10,156 bases of DNA from Candidatus Melainabacteria bacterium (GCA_903970565.1 CAJCJE010000330.1:1-10156); one strand, 5' to 3'; positions 1 to 7,195 are shown, numbered from the stretch's first letter. Made by a program: numbers and translations. The notes: generated by a model not told the origin, from the letters alone.

Positions 1-130
1 ACGGCCGGTCGATCGACGTGTGCTGTCACTTGCTCGTTTTGTTTGCCTCACCGGGTTTTGTTCCCAACGATGACCGCACGCCGGCAGCGCACGCCACCTC
101 CCGTGGCATCGACCGTGTCGGCAGTAGCGA

Positions 131-137
131 AAAGGAG
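131..137 (+). promoter_or_regulatory. Ribosome binding site deciding the start of the DUF2236 gene
   Basis: AAAGGAG lies 6 nt before ATG 144. It fixes the start 42 codons inside the longest open frame. The 1-130 stretch ahead of it holds no other gene and no promoter that I can define. Confidence 0.75.
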
Positions 138-143
138 CGGCTG

Positions 144-1265
144 ATGACGCTGGACGCGCTGGCACTGGAGGGCGACCCCCTTGCCGATCGGGTCATCACC
201 GACCTGATCGCCACCGATTCCATCGCCGCCGTCAACGCGGTACTGGCCCATCTGCGGACCAACGACTCGCCCGTTCCGGCCGACCTGCCGCCCTCGGTGC
301 GCGACTACCTGATCGCTACCGACAATCCGCCCGAGTGGGCCGATCCGGACCGGATCGCCCGTGCCTACGACTTCTTCGTCGACGACGGCGTCGACGTCGC
401 CTCGGTGCTGTCCTACGGCGCGATGGTCAACTGCTACGCGCAGCCGCGCGGCTCCCGGGTGCTGCACCTGACCCACCGGCTCGACCACCCGCACCGACGG
501 CTGTCGGAGACCTCCCAGTTCGTGCTGCACATGATGGCGCGCGATCCGTTCGGCGCGACCGGCGCGTTCGTGCCGACCATCCAGAAGACCCGGCTGATCC
601 ACGCCGCCGTCCGGCACTTCGTCACCACCGCACCGGAATGGGACGCCGAGGTCGACGGGGTGCCGATCTGCCAGGAGGACCTGCTCGGCGCGCTGATGAT
701 CTTCTCGGTGCAGGTGATCGACGGGATGCGCCGGATCGGGGTCGAGGTCACCGAGACCAAGGCGCAGGACTACTACTACGTCTGGCGGGTCGCCGGGGCC
801 ATGCTCGGAATCCGGCCCGACATCATCCCCGAGACCCTTGCCGAGGCCGTGCGACTCAACGCCGACCTCGTCGAGGCCGGCTACGGACCCTCGCCGGAAG
901 GCGTCGCGCTGACCAAGGGCCTGATGGACCTCTACGAGAAGCTGATGCCCGGCAAGATGTTCGACGGCGTGGTGCCCGCGATGATCCGGCAGGTGGTGAA
1001 TCCGGACGTCGCCGACTGGCTGGAGGTGCCGCGCTCGCGTGGCTGGGGCGGTGTCGTCAAGGCCGCCGCCGGCCTGATGCGGCTGGCCGAGCGGGCCGAG
1101 GACAACAGCAAGCTCGCGCGCGGCATCCTGGACCGGGCCGGCCACCTGCTCCTGGCCGGCAGCGTGCGGATGCTCTCCAGCGGCGAGTCGACCGCGCTGA
1201 CCATTCCGACCGAATTACAGGACCACTGGTCCGCGGCGGGCCGCTGTCCCGCGCGACCCGAGTGA
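144..1265 (+). CDS. DUF2236 / MpaB-type haem oxygenase family protein
   Basis: A 373-residue protein of the DUF2236 family, which includes fungal MpaB and the rubber oxygenase Lcp; members that have been studied are haem-b dioxygenases cleaving C=C bonds, but the substrate here is unknown. The family signature RLIHAAVRHF is present, with His153 in the place of the axial haem ligand. Arg119 and Thr123 lie upstream with exactly the spacing of Arg164/Thr168/His198 recalled for Streptomyces K30 Lcp, while the position of Lcp Lys167 is Glu122. No Tat or Sec signal is visible, so it is probably cytoplasmic, unlike secreted Lcp. ATG 144 is chosen because AAAGGAG at 131-137 sits 6 nt before it; the frame stays open back to 18 but that extension has no ribosome site and reads unlike the family. 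It converges on the next gene with a 7-nt gap. Family assignment is strong, the reaction is not known. Confidence 0.85.
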   Translation: MTLDALALEGDPLADRVITDLIATDSIAAVNAVLAHLRTNDSPVPADLPPSVRDYLIATDNPPEWADPDRIARAYDFFVDDGVDVASVLSYGAMVNCYAQPRGSRVLHLTHRLDHPHRRLSETSQFVLHMMARDPFGATGAFVPTIQKTRLIHAAVRHFVTTAPEWDAEVDGVPICQEDLLGALMIFSVQVIDGMRRIGVEVTETKAQDYYYVWRVAGAMLGIRPDIIPETLAEAVRLNADLVEAGYGPSPEGVALTKGLMDLYEKLMPGKMFDGVVPAMIRQVVNPDVADWLEVPRSRGWGGVVKAAAGLMRLAERAEDNSKLARGILDRAGHLLLAGSVRMLSSGESTALTIPTELQDHWSAAGRCPARPE

Positions 1266-1272
1266 CCCGCGT

Positions 1273-2133
1273 TCAGCTCAGGGCCTCTCGCGCCGCCGCC
1301 ACGGCCCGCTGGGCGTAGCCCCGGCCGTACTGGATGGCGTGCACCAGCAACGGAAACAGCTGGTGCACGCCGATCCGGTGGGTCCAGCCCTCGGCCAGCG
1401 GCGCGACCTCCCGATACCCGGCGAGTACCGGGTCCAGGTGCGGGCAGCCGAACAGGTGCAGCATGGCCAGGTCGGTCTCCGGGTGCCCGCCGTGCGCGGC
1501 CGGATCGATCAGCCAGGGATGGCCGTCGGCGCCCCACAACACGTTGCCGTTCCACAGATCCCCGTGCAGCCGCGCCGGCCACCGCTGCGGCGGCACGAGT
1601 TCCGGCAGCCGCGCGCAGACCCGCTCGATCACCGCCGCCTCGTCGGAGGAGAGCAGGCCCGCGTCCAGCACGTCGCGCAGATACGGCAGCACTCGCCGCT
1701 GGGCATACCACTCCGGCCAACTGGGGCCCGGCAGGTTGGTCATCGGCACCGGTCCGATGAACGCTTCGACCGGCCCCTCCGGCGGCGGCGAACCGAACGC
1801 GGGCGCCCCGGTGGCGTGCAGCGCGGCCAACTGCCGGCCCAGTAGTTCGGCCACGGCGACGCTCGGTTCGGTGGTCGGCACCTGGTCGATGACCAGCCAG
1901 TCCGCGTCCTGACCGCGCACCGCCGGGACGCGCACCGCGCCGGAGTCGGCCAGCCAGCGCAGCCCGGCCACTTCCGCGCGGACCGCGTTCGGCCCGCTCC
2001 CGCGCTTGACCAGCACCACGTCGCCGCCGGCCAGCGTGACCTCGGCCAACGTGTCCGACGAGGGCCGCTCCCGCGCCGCGAGGCCGGTCAGCCGGGTCGC
2101 CACCCGCGCCGGCGATTCTGGGAAACTGGGCAC
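1273..2133 (-). CDS. Fructosamine kinase family protein (aminoglycoside phosphotransferase-like fold)
   Basis: A 286-residue kinase of the fructosamine-3-kinase family, close to the usual ~290 residues. Such enzymes phosphorylate ketosamines (in bacteria mainly ribulosamines and erythrulosamines) on glycated proteins or amines so that the adduct falls off; an action on a small amine or antibiotic cannot be excluded. Visible: ATP-binding Lys43 in VLVKRG with its partner Glu54; the catalytic loop HGDLWNGN with Asp192 and Asn197; and the metal-binding segment IDPAAHGGHPETDLAML with Asp210. HGDLWNGN and the following block are typical of fructosamine kinases rather than of antibiotic phosphotransferases. 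GTG 2133 is chosen because the longer frame upstream is unlike the family, the length then fits, and TATCCT lies 7 nt upstream, as for a leaderless mRNA. It is divergent from the exonuclease III gene. Confidence 0.9.
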   Translation of the reverse strand: MPSFPESPARVATRLTGLAARERPSSDTLAEVTLAGGDVVLVKRGSGPNAVRAEVAGLRWLADSGAVRVPAVRGQDADWLVIDQVPTTEPSVAVAELLGRQLAALHATGAPAFGSPPPEGPVEAFIGPVPMTNLPGPSWPEWYAQRRVLPYLRDVLDAGLLSSDEAAVIERVCARLPELVPPQRWPARLHGDLWNGNVLWGADGHPWLIDPAAHGGHPETDLAMLHLFGCPHLDPVLAGYREVAPLAEGWTHRIGVHQLFPLLVHAIQYGRGYAQRAVAAAREALS

Positions 2134-2140
2134 GATATCC

Positions 2141-2146
2141 AGGATA
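2141..2146 (-). promoter_or_regulatory. Candidate -10 element for a leaderless fructosamine kinase mRNA
   Basis: On the minus strand TATCCT (pattern TANNNT) is followed by 7 nt and then GTG 2133. There is no Shine-Dalgarno sequence between them. The spacing would put the transcript start on or next to the start codon. No good -35 is visible. Confidence 0.5.
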
Positions 2147-2196
2147 GGGCGGCGCGCCGATCGCCGTCGGGTGCGAACTCGTCGGGGGCCTGCGAC

Positions 2197-2202
2197 TACC
2201 GT
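2197..2202 (+). promoter_or_regulatory. Candidate -10 element for a leaderless exonuclease III mRNA
   Basis: TACCGT (pattern TANNNT) is followed by 7 nt and then GTG 2210, with no convincing ribosome binding site. With the opposite-strand element at 2141-2146 it makes a compact divergent promoter pair in the 76-nt gap. No clear -35, and no mycobacterial-type SOS box, is seen. Confidence 0.45.
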
Positions 2203-2209
2203 GGGCCGG

Positions 2210-3073
2210 GTGCGGATCGCGACATGGAACGTGAACTCGGTCAAGCAGCGGCTTCCCCGGTTGTTGCCCTGGTTGGACGAGCGGCAGCCGGACGTGGTCT
2301 GCCTCCAGGAGACCAAACTCGCCGACGACGCCTTCCACGCGCTGCTCGACGACGAACTCGCCCAGCGCGGCTACGCGGTCGCCGTTTACGGTGAGCCCCG
2401 CTGGAACGGGGTCGCGCTGCTGTCCAAGGTCGGCCTCGACGAGGTGCGGATCGGTATCCCGGACGCCCCCGGCTTTCCCGATCCCGAGGCCCGCGCGGTG
2501 TCCGCGACCTGCGCCGGGCTGCGCATCCACTCGCTGTACGTGCCCAACGGCCGCGAACCGGACTCCGACCACTACCATTACAAACTCGCCTGGCTGGCCG
2601 CGCTGCGCGCGCAGGTCGCCGAGGCCCCGACGACCACGGTGCTCTGCGGCGACATGAACATCGCGCCGACCGACGCGGATGTCTTCGATCCCGCCTCCTA
2701 CGTCGGGCAGACCCACGTCACCCCGCCCGAACGCGCCGCGCTGGCCGCGTTGCAGGACCTGGGCCTGCACGACGTGGTCCGCGACCGCTGGCCGACCGAG
2801 CGGGTGTTCAGCTACTGGGACTACCGGGCCGGCATGTTCCACCAGGACCTCGGGATGCGCATCGACCTCGTGCTGGCCGGCGCGCCGGTGGCCGAGCGGG
2901 TCACGGCCGCCTGGATCGACCGGCAGGCCCGCAAGGGCACCGGACCGAGCGATCACGCCCCGGTCAACGTGGACCTCGACACCGCCCCCGACGGCGACAT
3001 CGGCCCGGTCGTCCCACCCCCGTCCAACGCCCGCCCCCGCCGTCGAGGCCCGGTGAAACTCCCGCAGTCCTGA
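2210..3073 (+). CDS. xth: Exodeoxyribonuclease III (AP endonuclease, EEP family)
   Basis: A 287-residue enzyme of the ExoIII family, which cuts DNA 5' to abasic sites and removes 3'-blocking groups and nucleotides during base-excision repair. The full set of family motifs is present: RIATWNVNSVK with Asn7, CLQETK with the metal ligand Glu34, SLYVPNG with Tyr110, CGDMNIAP with Asp148 and Asn150, MRIDL with Asp219, and the closing SDHAPV with Asp248/His249. Asn7 and Glu34 have the same numbers as in E. coli Xth, which supports GTG 2210; an in-frame GTG at 2201 would add three residues. After SDHAPV comes a tail of about 35 residues rich in Pro and Arg, beyond the usual end and likely disordered. 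The pseudouridine synthase follows 68 nt downstream on the same strand. Confidence 0.95.
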   Translation: MRIATWNVNSVKQRLPRLLPWLDERQPDVVCLQETKLADDAFHALLDDELAQRGYAVAVYGEPRWNGVALLSKVGLDEVRIGIPDAPGFPDPEARAVSATCAGLRIHSLYVPNGREPDSDHYHYKLAWLAALRAQVAEAPTTTVLCGDMNIAPTDADVFDPASYVGQTHVTPPERAALAALQDLGLHDVVRDRWPTERVFSYWDYRAGMFHQDLGMRIDLVLAGAPVAERVTAAWIDRQARKGTGPSDHAPVNVDLDTAPDGDIGPVVPPPSNARPRRRGPVKLPQS

Positions 3074-3127
3074 GCAGCGCCGAGCACGCCCGGTCCCAGC
3101 GCCACCGCGGCGGACCGGCGCGGTCCG

Positions 3128-3133
3128 TAGGAT
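3128..3133 (+). promoter_or_regulatory. TAGGAT: candidate -10 or ribosome site ahead of the pseudouridine synthase
   Basis: TAGGAT lies 8 nt before ATG 3142. It fits TANNNT at leaderless spacing, but its AGGA core is also an acceptable Shine-Dalgarno sequence for the same ATG, and the two readings cannot be separated by eye. Either way it favours ATG 3142 over GTG 3136, which would lie only 2 nt after it. Confidence 0.4.
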
Positions 3134-3141
3134 CGGTGCCG

Positions 3142-4071
3142 ATGAGACGCAGGCAGCCTTCACCCCTACCGCAGCGGCACGGACTCGACGCGGCCCGGCT
3201 GCGACTGCCGCCCGAGGGCCACTGGGCCACGATCCGGGACCATCTCGTCGAGCGGTTGCCGCGCGTCACCCCGGAGCGGATCGACCTGCTGCTGCGCGAG
3301 GAACGGATCGTGGATCGCGCCGGCCCGGTCGCGCCGGACGCGCCGTACGTGCCCGGTGGCGTGATCTGGTTTCACCGCGACCTTCCCGACGAGGCCGTCG
3401 TTCCCTTCGAGATCTCGATCGTGCACCGCGACGAGGACGTGTTGGTGGTGGACAAGCCGCACTTCCTGGCCACCATCCCGCGCGGCCAGCACGTCGTGCA
3501 GACCGCGTTGGTGCGGCTGCGCCAGGAACTCGGCCTGCCGCAACTGATCCCGGCCCACCGGCTGGATCGGGCCACCGCCGGCCTGGTGCTGTTCGTGATC
3601 AATCCGCTGGTGCGCGGCAAGTATCAGCTGCTGTTCAAGGATCGGTTGGTACACAAGGAGTACGAGGCGATCGCCCGGTTCGATCCCGACCTCGGACTGC
3701 CCAGGACGGTGCACAGCCGCATCGTCAAGGAACGCGGCGTGATCACCGCGCGGGAGGTGGCCGGTCCACCCAACGCGGAAACCCGGATCGAACTGATCGA
3801 GCAGCGCGCGGGCCTCGGCCGCTACCGGCTGCTGCCCACCACCGGCCGCACCCACCAGCTGCGACTGCACCTGAGCACGCTGGGCATCCCGATCCTCGGC
3901 GACGACTTCTATCCGGTGCTCACCGAGAAGCCGCTCGACGATTTCACCCGGCCCCTGCAACTGCTCGCGTCCGTACTGGCGTTCACCGACCCGATCAGCG
4001 GCGAACGTCGCCGCTTCCGCACCGGCCGGACGCTGGCGGCCTGGGCCTCGCCCGCCGCCTGGCTGGACTGA
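3142..4071 (+). CDS. RluA-family pseudouridine synthase
   Basis: A 309-residue RNA pseudouridine synthase of the RluA family, converting specific uridines in rRNA or tRNA to pseudouridine. The catalytic motif HRLDRATAG is intact, with Asp142 as the attacking residue. The block VHRDEDVLVVDKP at about 96-108 and the C-terminal TTGRTHQLRLHL motif are also family hallmarks. The N-terminal ~60 residues (around TPERIDLLLRE) resemble a degenerate S4-like RNA-binding segment. The target uridine cannot be deduced. ATG 3142 is preferred to GTG 3136 because of TAGGAT 8 nt upstream. It follows the exonuclease III gene and may be transcribed alone or by read-through. It converges on the SDR gene, with a short repeat-rich gap between them. 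Confidence 0.9.
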   Translation: MRRRQPSPLPQRHGLDAARLRLPPEGHWATIRDHLVERLPRVTPERIDLLLREERIVDRAGPVAPDAPYVPGGVIWFHRDLPDEAVVPFEISIVHRDEDVLVVDKPHFLATIPRGQHVVQTALVRLRQELGLPQLIPAHRLDRATAGLVLFVINPLVRGKYQLLFKDRLVHKEYEAIARFDPDLGLPRTVHSRIVKERGVITAREVAGPPNAETRIELIEQRAGLGRYRLLPTTGRTHQLRLHLSTLGIPILGDDFYPVLTEKPLDDFTRPLQLLASVLAFTDPISGERRRFRTGRTLAAWASPAAWLD

Positions 4072-4107
4072 TCCCAGTCCAACCTCAGTCCAGCCTCAGT
4101 CCGGCCT
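4061..4107. repeat. Three 11-bp tandem repeats and hairpin at a convergent gene end
   Basis: Three consecutive units CAGTCCAACCT (4075-4085), CAGTCCAGCCT (4086-4096) and CAGTCCGGCCT (4097-4107) fill the gap between two convergent stop codons. The last codons of the pseudouridine synthase, GGCTGGACTG at 4061-4070, are a perfect 10-bp inverted match to CAGTCCAGCC at 4086-4095. A shorter 7-bp hairpin with the first unit (4064-4070 with 4075-4081) is also possible. No T-run follows on either strand, so a bidirectional terminator is plausible but not typical. Confidence 0.6.
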
Positions 4108-4111
4108 CGGC

Positions 4112-4864
4112 TCAGCCCCGGCCGATGAACGGCATCGTGGTCGCGGTGATGGTCAGGAACTGCACGTTGGTGTCCAACGGCAGACCCGCCATGTAGAGGA
4201 CCGCGTCGGCCACGTGCTTCGCGTCGAAGGTCGGCTCCGGGCGGACCGAGCCGTCGGCCTGCTGGGCTCCGGTGGAGATCCGGGCGGTCATCTCGGTGGC
4301 CGCGTTGCCGATGTCGATCTGGCCGCAGGCAATCCCGAACGGCCGCCCGTCCAGCGACAGCGACTTGGTCAGGCCGGTGATGGCGTGTTTCGTCGCGGTG
4401 TACGCGCTGCTGCCGGGCCGGGGTACGTGCGCGGAGATCGAACCGTTGTTGATGATCCGGCCACCGCCCGGCTGCTGCGCGCGCATGATCGCGAACGCCG
4501 CGCGGGCACACAGGAACGAGCCGATCAGGTTGGTGTCCACGGCATCACGCCAGTCCTGCACCGAGACCTCGTCGAGGAGCCCACTCGGACCGAAGGTGCC
4601 GGCGTTGTTGACCAACAGGTCGACCCGGCCCCAGGTCTCCCGGACCGTGCCGAACAACTCGGCGACGGACCGTTCGTCTCCTACGTCGGTCGGCACCACC
4701 AGCGCGGCGCCGGAGGCCGCGTGCCCGGCGGCGGTGTTCGTCAGCGCGTCGGCACGTCGACCGGCGAGGGCGACCCGGTAGCCGGCCGCCAGCAGGGCCG
4801 CGCTGATCACCCGACCCAGTCCGCTGCCCGCCCCGGTGACCACCGCGACCTTGGTGTCGGCCAT
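4112..4864 (-). CDS. SDR family NAD(P)-dependent oxidoreductase (classical type)
   Basis: A 250-residue short-chain dehydrogenase/reductase with the full classical set: TGAGSGLG cofactor loop at 10-17, NNAG at 86-89, Asn112, catalytic Ser142, and YTATK with Tyr155 and Lys159. Arg36-Arg37 after the second strand suggest NADP(H) preference, a weak inference. Length is standard and there is no signal or membrane segment. The carbonyl or alcohol substrate is unknown. ATG 4864 is set by GAAGGA (4871-4876 on the minus strand), 6 nt upstream. It lies 55 nt downstream of the LLM oxidoreductase on the same strand with no terminator seen between, so the two probably form a redox operon. Confidence 0.92.
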   Translation of the reverse strand: MADTKVAVVTGAGSGLGRVISAALLAAGYRVALAGRRADALTNTAAGHAASGAALVVPTDVGDERSVAELFGTVRETWGRVDLLVNNAGTFGPSGLLDEVSVQDWRDAVDTNLIGSFLCARAAFAIMRAQQPGGGRIINNGSISAHVPRPGSSAYTATKHAITGLTKSLSLDGRPFGIACGQIDIGNAATEMTARISTGAQQADGSVRPEPTFDAKHVADAVLYMAGLPLDTNVQFLTITATTMPFIGRG

Positions 4865-4919
4865 CAACCGTCCTTCGTCCTTCTCGACCGTCAGTACCCG
4901 GTGCCCGGCGATTCGTCGA

Positions 4920-5837
4920 TCAACCTAGCCGGGGGATGACCTCGGCCGCCAGCCGCTCGGCGTGCTCGGCCTGGGCGAACATCGGGGTGAACAGGATCAG
5001 TTCGGCGCCCGCGTCGATGACCTTGCGCAGTTCACGGACGCAGTCGGCCGGGGTGCCGGCGATGGCGGCGGCTGCCACGTCGGCGGAGAGGGTGCCGTAG
5101 AGATCGCGCAGCGCGGTGTTGATCCGCTCGCGGGCCCGGCCCGCGTCCTCGTCCACGGCGATGTAGACGCGCTTGGCGATCGGGAAGTCCTCCGAGGTGC
5201 GGCCGTCCTCGGCGAGTGCCTTACGCACGATCTGCACCTGGTCGGCGAATGTCGCGGTGGGGGAGGAGCCCGCGCCGAAGAAACCGTTGCCGTGGTCGAC
5301 GGCGCGGTGCAGCGCGGCCGGACCGGAACCACCGAACCAGATCGGCGGATGCGGCTTCTGGAACGGCTTCGGCTCCATCCCGGCATTCGCCAGCCGCCAG
5401 AACTCGCCGTCGAAGTCGATCGTCGACCGCGTCCAGAGCGCCTTCATCAGCTCGATGCCCTCGGTGAACCGCGCGAGGTAGCGGTCCTGGCTCATGCCGA
5501 ACGCGGCGAACTGGCGGCCCTTGCCACCGGTGCCGACACCGACCTCGATCCGGCCCCGGCTGAGCTGATCCAGGCTGCTCAGGCTTTTCGCCAGATGCAC
5601 CGGAGTGTGCAAAGTGGACACGAACACGGTGCAGCCGAGCCGCAGGGTGGTGGTGCGCGCGGCGGCGAAGGTCATCGCCTCGATCGGGCTGAGCTGCGAA
5701 TGTCGGCCGAGTACCTGTTCCTGCGTCCAGGCACTGTGATAGCCGAGTTCCTCGGCCCGCGTGAGGTAATCACCGAAGGCGGCCGGGTCGAAGGAACCAT
5801 CGGGATAGAACTGCGGGAGCGCGATCGCAAACCTCAT
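4920..5837 (-). CDS. LLM class flavin/F420-dependent oxidoreductase
   Basis: A 305-residue protein with the bacterial-luciferase-like TIM barrel. Supporting blocks are the N-terminal RFAIALPQF strand, [15 protein letters not shown] (residues 91-105) followed by AAFGM, and [15 protein letters not shown] (162-176), all typical of actinobacterial F420-dependent LLM enzymes. It should transfer hydride to or from a small organic substrate using F420 or FMN; neither cofactor nor substrate can be settled from sequence. ATG 5837 is supported by TAGGAT 6 nt upstream and by the family start. The SDR gene follows after 55 nt. The upstream GH88 stop is also 55 nt away, with a possible weak hairpin between. 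Confidence 0.9.
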   Translation of the reverse strand: MRFAIALPQFYPDGSFDPAAFGDYLTRAEELGYHSAWTQEQVLGRHSQLSPIEAMTFAAARTTTLRLGCTVFVSTLHTPVHLAKSLSSLDQLSRGRIEVGVGTGGKGRQFAAFGMSQDRYLARFTEGIELMKALWTRSTIDFDGEFWRLANAGMEPKPFQKPHPPIWFGGSGPAALHRAVDHGNGFFGAGSSPTATFADQVQIVRKALAEDGRTSEDFPIAKRVYIAVDEDAGRARERINTALRDLYGTLSADVAAAAIAGTPADCVRELRKVIDAGAELILFTPMFAQAEHAERLAAEVIPRLG

Positions 5838-5843
5838 AGTTGA

Positions 5844-5849
5844 ATCCTA
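5844..5849 (-). promoter_or_regulatory. TAGGAT: candidate -10 or ribosome site ahead of the LLM oxidoreductase
   Basis: On the minus strand TAGGAT is followed by TCAACT and ATG 5837. The hexamer fits a -10 element at leaderless spacing, and its AGGA also works as a Shine-Dalgarno sequence. The identical hexamer stands 8 nt before the pseudouridine synthase. No clear -35 is visible. Confidence 0.4.
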
Positions 5850-5860
5850 AACCGGATTGC

Positions 5861-5882
5861 CCGGACCAGTAGCCTGGTGCGG
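5861..5882 (-). terminator. Possible weak terminator after the GH88 gene
   Basis: A hairpin with arms CCGGACCAG (5861-5869) and CTGGTGCGG (5874-5882), one mismatch and a 4-nt loop TAGC, starts 10 nt after the GH88 stop codon. It has no T-run, so function is uncertain. If it works, it separates GH88 from the LLM-SDR pair. Confidence 0.3.
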
Positions 5883-5892
5883 ACTGCCGGAA

Positions 5893-7146
5893 CTACAGGC
5901 CGATGGCCGTGGCGATCTGTTGCGGGCGCAGCAGCCGCATGATGCCCTCGAACAGGTAGTAGTCGGCGTAGGGCAGCGAGATCTCGATGCCGTCCTCGGC
6001 CGGCCGGTTGCGGGTGCAGCGCGCGACCACCGCGTCCGCGCGGGTGGAGCGGTCGGTCAGGCAGGTGCGGCTGATCGCGTCGAGGATGCTGATCCCGGCC
6101 GCGCGGTAGCTCGGATCGTGAGTGGCGACGGACAGGTCCAGCAGGCCGCAGGCCATCGCCGCGCCCGCCGAGGCGTCCTTGACGTCGTAGGGCGCCTGCG
6201 GGGCGAGGTAGTCCCAGACCGGAATGTGGTCGGGGGTCAGCACACCGAGCGCGTAGTCGGCGAGTTTCCGCGCGGTGGCAAGGAAATCCTCCTCGCCGGT
6301 TCGCCGGTACATCGTGGTGAAACCGTAGACGCCCCAGGCCTGGCCGCGAGACCAGCAGGAGGACGGGCTGTAGCCCTGCACGGTGGCCGGCCCGATCGGC
6401 GCGCCGGTGACCGGGTTGAAGTCGTAGCAGTGCGGGGTCGACCCGTCCGGCCGGGGAAAGTAGGTCTGTTGGGTCCTGGCATGGTTCACCGCGATGTCGA
6501 GGTACTTGTCGTCCCCGGTCTGCTCGGTGGCGAAGGCCAGCAGGTCCAGGTTCATGATCGTGTCCATGATCGCCCGGCCCGCGTTCGTCGGGGTGCCGAG
6601 GTCGCCCCAGGCGCGGATGAACCGGCCGGCCGGGTTGTAGCGCTGGATCAGCGAATCCGCCGCCGTGATCGCGCCGTCGCGCCACGCGGTGTCGCCGGTC
6701 AGCCGGAACGCGGTGATCCAGGATGGGGTGAACAGGAAACCGACGTCATGGGTGGTCGTGTCGGTCTCGCGCGGGGTCAGCTTCAGCGCCCAGGTTTCGG
6801 CGAGGGTCCGGAACCGCGCGTCGCCGGTGTAGAGCCAGGCCAGCCACAGCAACCCGGACCAGAACCCGCCGACCCAGTCGCCGTCCTGGGTGTAGGTCCA
6901 CTTCTCGAACTCGGTGCCCTCCGGGAAACCCGGCACCGTCGGCGCGATCGCGCGCAGTTTCGCCACCGAGTACTCCACCGCGCCGGTCAGCGCGCGCAGC
7001 GTCGCGGCATCCGGTTGCGCGCCGGACCCAGGGGCGCGCGCGGCCGGCGTCGCCGAGGCCAGACCGGGCAGCGCGCCCGAGGCGACCACCGCCGCGGTGG
7101 CGGCGCCAACGGTCGAGGTCAGCAGGGTACGTCGCGACAAGCTCAC
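5893..7146 (-). CDS. Tat-exported GH88 family unsaturated glucuronyl hydrolase-like enzyme
   Basis: A 417-residue glycoside hydrolase of family GH88. Such enzymes hydrolyse the delta-4,5-unsaturated uronic acid left on oligosaccharides by polysaccharide lyases. The (alpha/alpha)6-barrel motifs are clear: HDVGFLF with Asp134, AIMDTIMNLDLL with Asp195, His239, Gln257, and CWSRGQAW with Trp265 and Arg267. Their spacing matches Asp88/Asp149/His193/Gln211 recalled for Bacillus GL1 UGL exactly. The N-terminus has a twin-arginine signal, SRRTLL at 4-9, then a hydrophobic stretch and ALPGLASA near 25-32, so the folded enzyme is probably exported. GTG 7146 places the twin arginines at residues 5-6; upstream frame is unlike the family. 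A LacI-type operator sits 33 nt upstream. No lyase, transporter or uronate pathway gene is in the window, so the natural glycan is unknown. Confidence 0.9.
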   Translation of the reverse strand: MSLSRRTLLTSTVGAATAAVVASGALPGLASATPAARAPGSGAQPDAATLRALTGAVEYSVAKLRAIAPTVPGFPEGTEFEKWTYTQDGDWVGGFWSGLLWLAWLYTGDARFRTLAETWALKLTPRETDTTTHDVGFLFTPSWITAFRLTGDTAWRDGAITAADSLIQRYNPAGRFIRAWGDLGTPTNAGRAIMDTIMNLDLLAFATEQTGDDKYLDIAVNHARTQQTYFPRPDGSTPHCYDFNPVTGAPIGPATVQGYSPSSCWSRGQAWGVYGFTTMYRRTGEEDFLATARKLADYALGVLTPDHIPVWDYLAPQAPYDVKDASAGAAMACGLLDLSVATHDPSYRAAGISILDAISRTCLTDRSTRADAVVARCTRNRPAEDGIEISLPYADYYLFEGIMRLLRPQQIATAIGL

Positions 7147-7179
7147 GGGAATCCGCCTATCTGCCAATGCGAAACGGGC

Positions 7180-7195
7180 CGGGAAGCGCTTTCCG
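7180..7195 (-). promoter_or_regulatory. LacI-family-type operator upstream of the GH88 gene
   Basis: CGGGAAGCGCTTTCCG is a 16-bp near-palindrome with a single mismatched pair around the core AAGCGCTT. This is the usual core of LacI-family sugar-repressor sites. It lies 33 nt upstream of the GH88 start. A further perfect inverted pair GAAACGG (7171-7177) and CCGTTTC (7193-7199) overlaps it with a slightly different centre. The regulator is not in the window. Confidence 0.65.

Noticed and set aside
18..143. Longer N-terminus for the DUF2236 protein
   Set aside because: There is no ribosome site near the upstream start and the extension is unlike the family, whereas ATG 144 has AAAGGAG at ideal spacing.
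1273..2133. Aminoglycoside resistance phosphotransferase
   Set aside because: The fold is shared, but HGDLWNGN followed by IDPAAHGGHPETDLAML and the 286-residue length point to the fructosamine kinase family.
932..3163. Minus-strand open frame of over 700 codons across the DUF2236, kinase and xth region
   Set aside because: Its translation is an Arg/Gly/Ala-rich low-complexity product typical of shadow frames in high-GC DNA, and it overlaps three genes with clear family motifs.
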